From NCBI GenBank assembly GCA_042092935.1, contig JBELFK010000042.1, positions 1 to 19,449 on the forward strand: DNA of 19,449 bases, given 5' to 3'. Below the pieces are notes generated by a model. The model did no database searches. It saw only the letters and a list, made by a program, of their open reading frames with translations, and was not told where the DNA came from. Source of the DNA: JASMHC01 sp042092935. GTDB lineage: Bacteria > Pseudomonadota > Alphaproteobacteria > Rhodobacterales > Rhodobacteraceae. The translations under genes were made by a program, and so were the position numbers. Below, one piece after another: positions 7,102 through 13,801 of the stretch (positions within the stretch are counted from its first letter, which is position 1; each line of letters begins with the position of its first letter).

Positions 7102-7404
7102 TCAGGAGGCTGTGTCGGGCAGCACCTGCGCCGGATAGCCATTGGCCGTCACCGCGCCGATGATGCTTTCGATGGAAGTTTCGGCGTCATCGTAGGTCAC
7201 GCTGTAAACACCCTGCCCGTATTCGGGGCCGTCCTCGAATGCGGCGATCTCGACCGACGGAACACCGCGCATCGAGCTGGCGACGATGAATGAACAGGAC
7301 GGGCATGTCAGTTCGCTGACGGCGATCTCGACCTGGCGCTCTTCAGCGAGGGTCGGAGTCGAGAGTGCGGCGATAGTCAGGGCGGATAGCAGAAGATGCT
7401 TCAT
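7102..7404 (-). CDS. merP: Periplasmic mercuric-ion binding protein
   Basis: A 100-residue exported HMA-fold protein that captures Hg(II) in the periplasm and hands it to the membrane transporter. The signal peptide is residues 1-20 (MKHLLLSALT...TLA). The metal motif is ELTCPSC (C34, C37), a variant of the GMTCAAC of classic MerP, followed by the rest of a ferredoxin-like fold. I choose the ATG at 7404 because GAGGA sits 8 bases before it; an ATG six bases earlier at 7410 would have only 2 bases of spacing. It follows merT after 15 bases. HMA-type copper chaperones also carry CxxC, but position and gene order make mercury the likely ligand. Confidence 0.88.
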   Translation of the reverse strand: MKHLLLSALTIAALSTPTLAEERQVEIAVSELTCPSCSFIVASSMRGVPSVEIAAFEDGPEYGQGVYSVTYDDAETSIESIIGAVTANGYPAQVLPDTAS

Positions 7405-7419
7405 GGTCATTGTCCTCGT

Positions 7420-7827
7420 TCAGAATTTCAGGATGAAGGGGGTGATGTAGGGAAAGATCATGGCGACAGCGACAATCGCGGAAGCGGCCCAGAGGGTCGC
7501 CCGCATGATTTGGCGGTCGATGGGGCGGGCGCAGGTGCCATCGGCACAGGACTCGGCATCTACAGGCTTGTAAGCCTTGTAGAAGCCGTATCCCAAGAAC
7601 GCGGCGCTCAGCGCGAAGGTGTACCACTTGTAGGCATAGAGGGCCCCGAGCTGCGCGATGAACACGCCCGTCACGCCAAAGCTGACCAGAACAAGCGGCA
7701 GAATGCAGCACGAGGTCATCGCCAGCGCACCGAGGACGCCGAGGCCGGTCACGCCCCATCCCTTGGTGGTTTCGTCGCCAATTTTCTGCGACCGAGATTG
7801 CGGAAGTTCCGCCAAATTTTGTTCCAT
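7420..7827 (-). CDS. merT: Mercuric transport protein
   Basis: A 135-residue inner-membrane protein that moves Hg(II) from MerP to the cytoplasm. It has three hydrophobic helices (about 24-50, 66-82 and 110-130), the MerT pair C40-C41 in the first helix (MTSCCILPLVLV), and the cytoplasmic pair C94 and C99 (ESCADGTCARPI). The end, IFPYITPFILKF, resembles the usual MerT ending. The ATG at 7827 has AAGGAAG just upstream; a longer frame to 7977 would run through the operator and into merR and is rejected. It is the first gene after the mer promoter, with a predicted 5' leader of roughly 20-25 bases. Confidence 0.92.
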   Translation of the reverse strand: MEQNLAELPQSRSQKIGDETTKGWGVTGLGVLGALAMTSCCILPLVLVSFGVTGVFIAQLGALYAYKWYTFALSAAFLGYGFYKAYKPVDAESCADGTCARPIDRQIMRATLWAASAIVAVAMIFPYITPFILKF

Positions 7828-7856
7828 CGAATCTTCCTTGAACAGATATTTCCACC

Positions 7857-7887
7857 GTTCTAGGGTCTGTAGTTGATACAGGCTCAA
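7857..7887 (-). promoter_or_regulatory. MerR-type mer promoter with operator dyad
   Basis: On the minus strand, -35 TTGAGC (7887-7882) and -10 TAGAAC (7862-7857) are separated by 19 bases, the long spacer that marks MerR-activated promoters. A perfect 5+5 inverted repeat, CTGTA-N5-TACAG (7867-7881), fills the spacer as the operator. On the other strand TTGAAC (7838-7843) and TAGGGT (7861-7866), 17 bases apart, could be the merR promoter; it overlaps the operator, which would give autorepression. Confidence 0.85.
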
Positions 7888-7903
7888 GGGGTTTTTTTGC
7901 GAA

Positions 7904-8317
7904 ATGAGTAACACAAGCGTGAGTTCAATTCGGCGGGGTGATTTGGCACGAGCGACGGGCTGCAACCCGGAAACCATTAGCTATTATGAGAAAATCGGCA
8001 TCATGCCGGACCCGCCGCGCAGTACGAAGGGCTATCGAAGCTACGATGATACCCATGTACGACGATTGAAGTTCGTCATGCGGTCCCGAGCTCTCGGTTT
8101 CTCGCTAGAAGAGGTTCGCGGGTTGCTGGGCTTGGTTGATAATCGGATCCAGACTTGCGCCGAAGTCCAAGCCATGGCCGAAGTACATCTCGGAGAAGTG
8201 CGCGCAAAAATAGCCGATCTGACACGGATAGAACGCGTCTTATCAGAAACCGTCGCGCGCTGCACGGGCGATGCGGCACCCGACTGTGCCATCATTGATG
8301 CGCTTTTCGATGCATGA
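7904..8317 (+). CDS. merR: Mercury-responsive MerR regulator
   Basis: A 137-residue activator/repressor with an N-terminal winged helix (RRGDLARATGCNPETISYYEKIG, about 10-32; GYRSYDD, 43-49), a long dimerisation helix and three metal-site cysteines: C85 (RIQTCAEV), C120 and C128 (ARCTGDAAPDC). They correspond to C82, C117 and C126 of Tn501 MerR, with the last two one residue closer than there. It diverges from merT, and the operator lies between. The ATG at 7904 is preceded by AGGGG about 12 bases away, a weak ribosome-binding site. It converges with ccmI, with 25 bases between the stops and no terminator seen. Three cysteines and the mer context exclude CueR or ZntR. Confidence 0.92.
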   Translation: MSNTSVSSIRRGDLARATGCNPETISYYEKIGIMPDPPRSTKGYRSYDDTHVRRLKFVMRSRALGFSLEEVRGLLGLVDNRIQTCAEVQAMAEVHLGEVRAKIADLTRIERVLSETVARCTGDAAPDCAIIDALFDA

Positions 8318-8342
8318 GCACGAAAACAGGTCTGGAAAGATG

Positions 8343-9503
8343 CTATTGGCGCATCCTGGCCAGTGCCTCTTGTAGAGTTTGCCGCCGCGGATCGTTTTGC
8401 GGAGCTACTGATAACAGTACTTCAGCACGTTCAAGTGCGGCGATTGCCTGTTCCCTATCACCCAAGACGGAGAAAGCGTTGCCAAGCCGCATCCACCCGT
8501 CAAAGTCATCCGGCTCATCTTCAAGACGCGCAGCCAGCCGTTCAACCATCGACATGATGAACGCCTGTCTCTCCTCCACGGTCAGGTCTAGAGCGTCTTC
8601 CATATCTTCCTGAGAAGGCCCGGGTGCACTGACCAACGGTGCAAAATCAGCCAGTGAGATCGGAGCTCTGCTGATCTCGGCGCCAATTCGGTTTGCTTCA
8701 GCAACAAAGCTTTCCATCCAGGGATAGAAACTGTCCGCGTTGTTCAGTCGTCTTATCAGCAAGTCATGTGCCTGCGCGATGTCGCCCTTCTGTCTCAATG
8801 CGACTGCCTTGTAGAAGACCGCCGCGGGATTGGACGGGTCCAGTTCCATCGCATGCTCGATTGCGGTCACCGCAGCCGGTGTCACAACACCTTGCTCTGC
8901 CGAGATAAGGGCCTCTGCAAGCATGGAGAAAACGGCCGAAGTGGCTTCTGGTCGTTTGGCGACAATCCCGAAGGCCTCGGCAGCATCTGCGAACCGACCC
9001 ATTCTGGAATAGGTTTGTCCCAGAAGCATCCAGCCTTCTGACGGTCCTCCGGAGGGATCAGTCGTGAGCCGATCATAAAGCTGATTTGTCAAATCTGCGA
9101 CTTTCGCCGTCTCTTGACGTTCAGCTGTCCGCTCGGAAAATGCAATGCCGGGTATCTCCGGTGATCCCATGACCGCGTAGTAACCGAATGCGAAGGCCGG
9201 AACGAACATAGCACTCAGAACAATGGCAAAGCGACCACCCGATGTCAGTTCCTTGGTCGCCTGAGCAGTCTTGCGCGACTGCATGAGAATCCGTCTCTTG
9301 ATCTCCTGTTCTGCCGCGGTGGCCTCTGCGCCAGAAATGACACCGCGCTCAAGATCCCGTTTGACCTCATCCAATTGGTCCAAGAGAACGGCGGGGGTTG
9401 TATCCGCCATGACCGACGTCATTTCTGACCGGCGTCGGAGCGGTAGTCCCACAAAGAGCAGTCCAATTGTGGACAGTGCGGCAAAAACCAACCAGATCAT
9501 CAA
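8343..9503 (-). CDS. ccmI: Cytochrome c maturation protein CcmI (CycH)
   Basis: A 386-residue apocytochrome c chaperone of the haem-ligation complex. Two transmembrane helices (about 2-20 and 92-112) flank a cytoplasmic coiled segment (LDEVKRDLERGVISGAEATAAEQEIKRR). The periplasmic remainder contains tetratricopeptide-type repeats (for example EGWMLLGQTYSRMGRFADAA, then a second near the end, GWMRLGNAFSVLGDREQAIA) that bind the C-terminus of apocytochrome c. The start overlaps the ccmH stop by four bases (9500-9503). It is the last gene of ccmF-G-H-I and runs into the convergent merR. Split CcmI with CcmH separate is usual in alphaproteobacteria. Family assignment is firm. Confidence 0.9.
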   Translation of the reverse strand: MMIWLVFAALSTIGLLFVGLPLRRRSEMTSVMADTTPAVLLDQLDEVKRDLERGVISGAEATAAEQEIKRRILMQSRKTAQATKELTSGGRFAIVLSAMFVPAFAFGYYAVMGSPEIPGIAFSERTAERQETAKVADLTNQLYDRLTTDPSGGPSEGWMLLGQTYSRMGRFADAAEAFGIVAKRPEATSAVFSMLAEALISAEQGVVTPAAVTAIEHAMELDPSNPAAVFYKAVALRQKGDIAQAHDLLIRRLNNADSFYPWMESFVAEANRIGAEISRAPISLADFAPLVSAPGPSQEDMEDALDLTVEERQAFIMSMVERLAARLEDEPDDFDGWMRLGNAFSVLGDREQAIAALERAEVLLSVAPQNDPRRQTLQEALARMRQ

Positions 9504-9967
9504 TTGTCCTTTGGCGTGTTAATGTCGATGAAACGCGCAATCTCGGCTTCCTCAACCTCGGAAAAATCCGCAACGACGCCTTTGCGCCGGCTTTTCAAAA
9601 TGATCGCCCAGCCCGCCAGGAGAGAAACGACAGCCAAAACAAAGGGCGCCAACCAAAGGGCCAGGGTGGAGGCATTGAAAGGCGGGCGCATCAAAACGTA
9701 GTCGCCATAGCGCGCATGAATAAACGCGATGACCTCTTCATCGCTGTCGCCAGCGACCAACCTTTCACGCACCAAAATCCGCAAATCCCGCGCAACGCCA
9801 GCATTGGAGCTGTCGATATCCTGATTTTGACAGACGACGCAGCGCAGTTCCTTTGAAATCATCCGCGCGCGCTCTTCAAGCACCAGATCCTGCAACATCT
9901 CGTCCGGCTCGACCGCAAAGGCCATCACCGGAAGAAGCAAAAAAAGCGCGATGATCACATGCCTCAT
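9500..9967 (-). CDS. ccmH: Cytochrome c maturation thiol oxidoreductase CcmH (CycL)
   Basis: A 155-residue membrane-anchored periplasmic protein that reduces or holds the CxxCH thiols of apocytochrome c before haem attachment. The signal peptide is residues 1-18 (MRHVIIALFLLLPVMAFA), the active motif is LRCVVCQNQ (C43, C46), the three-helix domain ends near RYGDYVLMRPPF, and one transmembrane helix follows (about 105-125). It overlaps ccmG upstream and ccmI downstream by four bases each (ATGA), so the three are translationally coupled. Confidence 0.93.
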   Translation of the reverse strand: MRHVIIALFLLLPVMAFAVEPDEMLQDLVLEERARMISKELRCVVCQNQDIDSSNAGVARDLRILVRERLVAGDSDEEVIAFIHARYGDYVLMRPPFNASTLALWLAPFVLAVVSLLAGWAIILKSRRKGVVADFSEVEEAEIARFIDINTPKDN

Positions 9968-10530
9968 CCGTTCTGCCCCCTCGGCAATGCGCCTGCCTGT
10001 TCGAGCGCCTCTCTGAACCTAGCAATGGCTTCATCACCAACAACAGGCCCGACGTATCTGAACAACACAGTTCCATCGGGTCCGACAATGAACGTCTCGG
10101 GTACGCCCGACAGGCCCCATTCAATGCCAGCCCTTCCACTCAAGTCTGAGCCAATCTTTTCATAGGGATTGCCAAGCTCCGCCAGCCATTTTGTCGCATC
10201 TTCCGGCTTGTCCTTGTAGTTGATACCGAACAGCCTCAGCCCATCTTTTTCGACCATTTGGGTCAGTATGCCATGCTCCGCCCGGCAGGGTACGCACCAC
10301 GAAGCAAACACATTCACGATGACCGGTCCGGCGTTATCCACGAGATCGGCGCGGGACAAGCCGGGCGTCTCCAGCCCCTCAATGGCAGCCAGATCGAACT
10401 GGGGCGCAGGCTGGGAGATCAAAACAGATGGAATGTTGTTTGGATCCCGATCGGGGTTCAGCCCCCATAGGAAGAACCCGCCAAATACCGCCGCGATCGT
10501 GAGCGGGATGAATGCCAGTATACGTCCCAT
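9964..10530 (-). CDS. ccmG: Thiol:disulfide interchange protein CcmG/DsbE
   Basis: A 188-residue thioredoxin-fold protein tethered to the periplasmic face by an N-terminal helix (about 4-23). It supplies electrons to CcmH and apocytochrome c. The active site is FASWCVPCRAEH (C79, C82), and the cis-proline loop is SGVPETFIVGPDG. It begins two bases after ccmF and overlaps ccmH by four. In many Rhodobacterales ccmG sits with ccmABCD, so its place between ccmF and ccmH here makes a self-contained ligation and thiol module. Confidence 0.92.
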   Translation of the reverse strand: MGRILAFIPLTIAAVFGGFFLWGLNPDRDPNNIPSVLISQPAPQFDLAAIEGLETPGLSRADLVDNAGPVIVNVFASWCVPCRAEHGILTQMVEKDGLRLFGINYKDKPEDATKWLAELGNPYEKIGSDLSGRAGIEWGLSGVPETFIVGPDGTVLFRYVGPVVGDEAIARFREALEQAGALPRGQNG

Positions 10531-10532
10531 CG

Positions 10533-12533
10533 TTACTCTGCCGGAACCCGAGCGGTCACAGCTGCTTTGCGACGAGGTGCACCAACGCGCAGCCGACGAT
10601 CCGACAGCGAAAGACCGCCGCCTAGAACAAGCATCGCAGACCCGATCCAGATGAAATTGACCAACGGTTCATACAGAATTCGAAGAGTCCATGCGCCTTG
10701 TGTACTGGCGTCCTCCGAGGCCGGGTTCGCGATGGACGTATAGAGATCTCCTGCCAGTGTGGAGCGTATCGCGCTCTCGGTCGTGGTGCTTTGAGCAACC
10801 GGGTAAGTCCGCCGCTCCGGGAAGAGATCGGTCAAGTATTTTCCATCCCTCGAAACGGTCAATTCACCGCGATCCGCAAAGTAATTGGGCCCACGCACCC
10901 GTTCGACTCCGTTGAACCTTACATCAAACCCGCCGATACTGATGTCAGCGCCGGGCTGGACAAACATAATTTCCTCGGATTTCCAAACTGTTGAGCCAAT
11001 GAATCCGAACATGGCAACAGCAAGACCTGCGTGAGCCAACGTCATGCCATGCGCAGATCTGGGCAGATTTGAAGCCCGGCGCCAGGATGTTGAAACCGGG
11101 CCCTCAAACAGCTTGATCCGCATCGTCCATTCCCGCACCGTCGCCATGAACAGCCAAAAGGCGAGCATCAGAGACAGATAGCCCAACACCGGGCCACCTT
11201 CCGCCAAATACCAGACCGCAAGCGTCCCCAGAACGGCAAGAAGGGCGACAAAGCGCAGACGTTGCAGGACGCCCGGCAAATCCGCGCGCTTCCACGACAA
11301 GAAGGGTCCACACCCCATTGCAAAGACAAGCGGCAACATGACCGGAATGAACGCAGCATTGAAAAATGGCGGGCCTACCGACAGTTTTTCGCCGCCTGTC
11401 ATTGCTTCGTAGAACAGAGGGTACAATGTACCAAAAAGGACGACGCCAGTGGCCGTTGTCAGAATCAGATTGTTTACCAACAGGCCCGCTTCACGGCTGA
11501 TCGGTTTGAACAGCCCACCCGGTTCCATCATCGGCGCGCGCCATGCAAATAGCGCGAGCGAGCCACCGATTGACACCGCCAGCAGTCCCAGAATGTAGAG
11601 GCCTCTTTCGGGATCAACCGCAAATGCATGCACAGAGGTCAGCAGCCCCGACCTGACGACAAATGTTCCCAAGAGGGACAGGGAAAAGGTCAGGATCGCG
11701 AGGAGAATTGTCCAGCTTTTGAAGGCGTCTCTTTTTTCCGTCACGATTGCGGAATGCAGCAGTGCCGTGCCCATCAGCCAGGGCATGAAACTGACGTTTT
11801 CGACAGGATCCCAGAACCACCAGCCGCCCCAGCCAAGCTCGTAATAGGCCCACCAAGACCCCAAGGCGATGCCCGCGGTCAGGCTCATCCAGGCGGCCAG
11901 TGTCCACGGACGCACCCACCGCGCCCAGGCGGCATCCACCCGTCCTTCGATAAGGGCTGCAACGGCAAAAGAGAAAACAATCGAAAACCCGACATATCCA
12001 AAATAAAGGAGCGGTGGATGCATCGCGAGGCCAACATCCTGCAGCAGCGGGTTAAGGTCCTGGCCGTCGCTGGGTGGCGGGAAGACGCGATCAAAAGGGT
12101 TGGACGTAAACAGCATGAAGGTCAGAAAGCCGACACTGATCCATGCCTGTACCGACAGCGTTCGCGCCTTCAGTGCTTGCGGAATATTGGATCCAAACAA
12201 AGCAACAGCAGCCCCGAAAACCGTCAAAATGAGTGTCCAGAGCAAAAGCGAGCCTTCATGGCTGCCCCATGTGCCCGCCACCTTATACAACATCGGTTTG
12301 AGTGAATTCGAATTCTCAACAACATTCTTGACCGTAAAGTCGCTGGTGATGAATGCCTGCATGAGCGCAAGGAATGCAACGGTGACGAAGAGCACCTGTC
12401 CAAACGCGGACCATCGGGCCGATTGCATCCAAAGAATATTTCCACGTTTGGCACCGAGGATTGGCAATACACTTTGAACAAGAGCCAGAGCCAAGGCCAA
12501 GGCCAGCGCGAAATGACCAACTTCAGGTGTCAT
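10533..12533 (-). CDS. ccmF: Cytochrome c haem lyase subunit CcmF
   Basis: A 666-residue polytopic inner-membrane protein that takes haem from CcmE and attaches it to apocytochrome c with CcmH and CcmI. It has many hydrophobic segments, the tryptophan-rich WWD motif (LGWGGWWFWDPVENVSFMPW) and conserved periplasmic histidines (for example LAMHPPLLYFGYVG and TWGSHEGSLLLW). I choose the ATG at 12533, where the first helix begins directly (MTPEVGHFALALAL), with AAGGAG 11 bases upstream; a start at 12593 would add an atypical leader. The gene diverges from the Met-rich EF-hand gene, and two proposed regulator boxes lie in the 208-base gap. No ccmA-E is in the window, so it must use haem delivery encoded elsewhere. 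Confidence 0.93.
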   Translation of the reverse strand: MTPEVGHFALALALALALVQSVLPILGAKRGNILWMQSARWSAFGQVLFVTVAFLALMQAFITSDFTVKNVVENSNSLKPMLYKVAGTWGSHEGSLLLWTLILTVFGAAVALFGSNIPQALKARTLSVQAWISVGFLTFMLFTSNPFDRVFPPPSDGQDLNPLLQDVGLAMHPPLLYFGYVGFSIVFSFAVAALIEGRVDAAWARWVRPWTLAAWMSLTAGIALGSWWAYYELGWGGWWFWDPVENVSFMPWLMGTALLHSAIVTEKRDAFKSWTILLAILTFSLSLLGTFVVRSGLLTSVHAFAVDPERGLYILGLLAVSIGGSLALFAWRAPMMEPGGLFKPISREAGLLVNNLILTTATGVVLFGTLYPLFYEAMTGGEKLSVGPPFFNAAFIPVMLPLVFAMGCGPFLSWKRADLPGVLQRLRFVALLAVLGTLAVWYLAEGGPVLGYLSLMLAFWLFMATVREWTMRIKLFEGPVSTSWRRASNLPRSAHGMTLAHAGLAVAMFGFIGSTVWKSEEIMFVQPGADISIGGFDVRFNGVERVRGPNYFADRGELTVSRDGKYLTDLFPERRTYPVAQSTTTESAIRSTLAGDLYTSIANPASEDASTQGAWTLRILYEPLVNFIWIGSAMLVLGGGLSLSDRRLRVGAPRRKAAVTARVPAE

Positions 12534-12622
12534 CTGATCATCCACTCCTTCGATGAACTCACCGCTTTGTGCGGTTCGTACCATTCCTACCAAGTCGGCC
12601 TGCAGGCTGTCAGGGGTTGCTT

Positions 12623-12638
12623 TGTCACCGTTTGTAAC
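12623..12638 (+). promoter_or_regulatory. Proposed response-regulator box 4
   Basis: TGTCAC-CGTT-TGTAAC, half-sites 10 bp apart, lies in the divergent gap between ccmF (start 12533) and the EF-hand gene (start 12742). With the opposed box 11 bases away it makes a two-headed site suited to control in both directions. The rest of this 208-base gap holds a C-rich run (12670-12680) and a CATAAT hexamer at 12699-12704 that may be the -10 for the EF-hand gene. Confidence 0.55.
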
Positions 12639-12648
12639 AAAGAGCCCT

Positions 12649-12664
12649 GAGACATATCATTACA
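12649..12664 (-). promoter_or_regulatory. Proposed response-regulator box 5
   Basis: Read on the minus strand this is TGTAAT-GATA-TGTCTC, half-sites 10 bp apart, in opposite orientation to box 4. It is the least canonical of the set. It lies about 35 bases from the possible -10 (12699-12704) of the EF-hand gene, similar to the distance between box 2 and its candidate -10. Confidence 0.4.
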
Positions 12665-12741
12665 AAACACCCCCTCCCCCGGTCTTTATCTGATCCGACA
12701 TAATAATGATGTTTCGAGAGTAAGTTGGAAAGGAAAGACCG

Positions 12742-13293
12742 ATGGCAAATAGAAGCATTTTTGCACTTTGCGTGCTGACTACCTTTGGCATATCGCAAGC
12801 TGCGTTTGCGGAGTCGCATGTCGGCGGCGAAACTCAGCCTGATACGGGCGCAATGTCCAACATGACAATGGGCGATGGTGCCGCGCAAACTGGTATGATG
12901 AGTGGGGACATGATGTCCATGATGCAGAACATAATGAAGATGCACGCATCCAGGATGGGTGGCCGCGGCGGTATGATGGGTATGATGGATCGTGATATGA
13001 TGGCCATGATGATGCCCAGCGGTGATCCTCAGAACATGCGCGCACACATGGGCGTGAAGTTGCGAGAATTTGATGCCGACGCCAACGGTGCGCTGACCCT
13101 CGAGGAATTCGAGACCTTGCACATGAGTGTCGTTCGCGACCGCATGGTTGACCGATTCCAGCATCTGGACGCGGATGCCGATGGTCAGATCACTCAGCAA
13201 GAAATGGACGCCGCCGGTACACGGATGGGCGACATGCAAACAACGTCGGATGCTTCCGGATCTGCCGATCACCATGGTAGCGACAATGAATAA
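12742..13293 (+). CDS. Exported methionine-rich EF-hand protein
   Basis: A 183-residue periplasmic protein with a signal peptide (1-23, ending AAFA). Residues 38-91 contain 21 methionines, many as MM pairs (TGMMSGDMMSMMQ, GGMMGMMDRDMMAMMM), which is a plausible sink for Cu(+) or Ag(+). Two EF-hand loops follow: D111-A-D-A-N-G-A-L-T-L-E-E122 and D143-A-D-A-D-G-Q-I-T-Q-Q-E154, both with the expected acidic positions for Ca(2+). The tail has HH. It heads the plus-strand copper operon, diverging from ccmF, with proposed regulator boxes upstream; GGAAAGGA lies close to the ATG. EF-hand proteins with Met-rich segments occur near multicopper oxidases, but the role is not established, and binding of both calcium and copper is inference. 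Confidence 0.85.
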   Translation: MANRSIFALCVLTTFGISQAAFAESHVGGETQPDTGAMSNMTMGDGAAQTGMMSGDMMSMMQNIMKMHASRMGGRGGMMGMMDRDMMAMMMPSGDPQNMRAHMGVKLREFDADANGALTLEEFETLHMSVVRDRMVDRFQHLDADADGQITQQEMDAAGTRMGDMQTTSDASGSADHHGSDNE

Positions 13294-13332
13294 ACAAAGC
13301 CTCAGGCCTGCCTATTCCAAAGGAGGCCTCCG

Positions 13333-13800
13333 ATGCCATCCGATCTGACACGTCGCACGGTCGGATTAGCCTTGATCGCTGCAGCCGTCTCACCAACTTT
13401 AGCCGTCGCACAGACAGCCAAGATTTGGTCATCTGACTCCGCGTATAATGCGCTGCGGCAAGATCGTGTCCGGATGATCGACGTCCGTTCGCGGCCGGAA
13501 TGGGCCGACACCGGGATTGCTGAAGGAGCCTGGCCGATCAGCATGCACGAAGATCGGTTCCCCGAGCGGCTTTTTTCAGCCCGTGCAATGGCTGAAGGCC
13601 GGCCTGTCGCCCTCATTTGTGCAACTGGTGGTCGGTCAGGAAGTGTCATGCGGAGTCTCCAGCAAGCTGGGTATAGTGACTTTGTTGATGTATCCGAAGG
13701 AATGCTCGGATCTGCCGCCGGGCAAGGTTGGATTGCAGCCGGCCATCCGGTTGTCAGCATGGAAGCTGCCCTGGCGGCCCTTCCGGAAGGCTTGGCCTGA
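13333..13800 (+). CDS. Exported rhodanese-domain protein
   Basis: A 155-residue single-domain rhodanese with a signal peptide (about 1-26, TRRTVGLALIAAAV...AVAQ; the twin arginine suggests Tat or Sec export). The domain shows MIDVRSRPEWADTGIAEGA and the active loop CATGGRSG (C96, R101), so the persulfide cysteine is present. Periplasmic rhodaneses may move sulfane sulfur or bind thiophilic metals; which applies is unknown. AAAGGAGG lies 6 bases before the ATG, inside the palindrome GGAGGCCTCC. It sits 39 bases after the EF-hand gene, and the multicopper oxidase starts one base after its stop, so co-expression is almost certain. Confidence 0.88.
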   Translation: MPSDLTRRTVGLALIAAAVSPTLAVAQTAKIWSSDSAYNALRQDRVRMIDVRSRPEWADTGIAEGAWPISMHEDRFPERLFSARAMAEGRPVALICATGGRSGSVMRSLQQAGYSDFVDVSEGMLGSAAGQGWIAAGHPVVSMEAALAALPEGLA

Positions 13801-13801
13801 C

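Noticed and set aside
11628..12305. A 225-codon plus-strand open frame opposite ccmF
   Set aside because: Low-complexity, charged antisense product with no family features; ccmF on the other strand is certain.
12625..13275. A His-rich 216-codon minus-strand frame opposite the EF-hand gene
   Set aside because: The histidines are the reverse complement of ATG-rich Met codons (CAT), so the apparent metal-binding protein is an artefact.
13322..13331. Palindrome GGAGGCCTCC as an operator
   Set aside because: It overlaps the rhodanese ribosome-binding site, which explains the GGAGG half; no second copy was found in the window.
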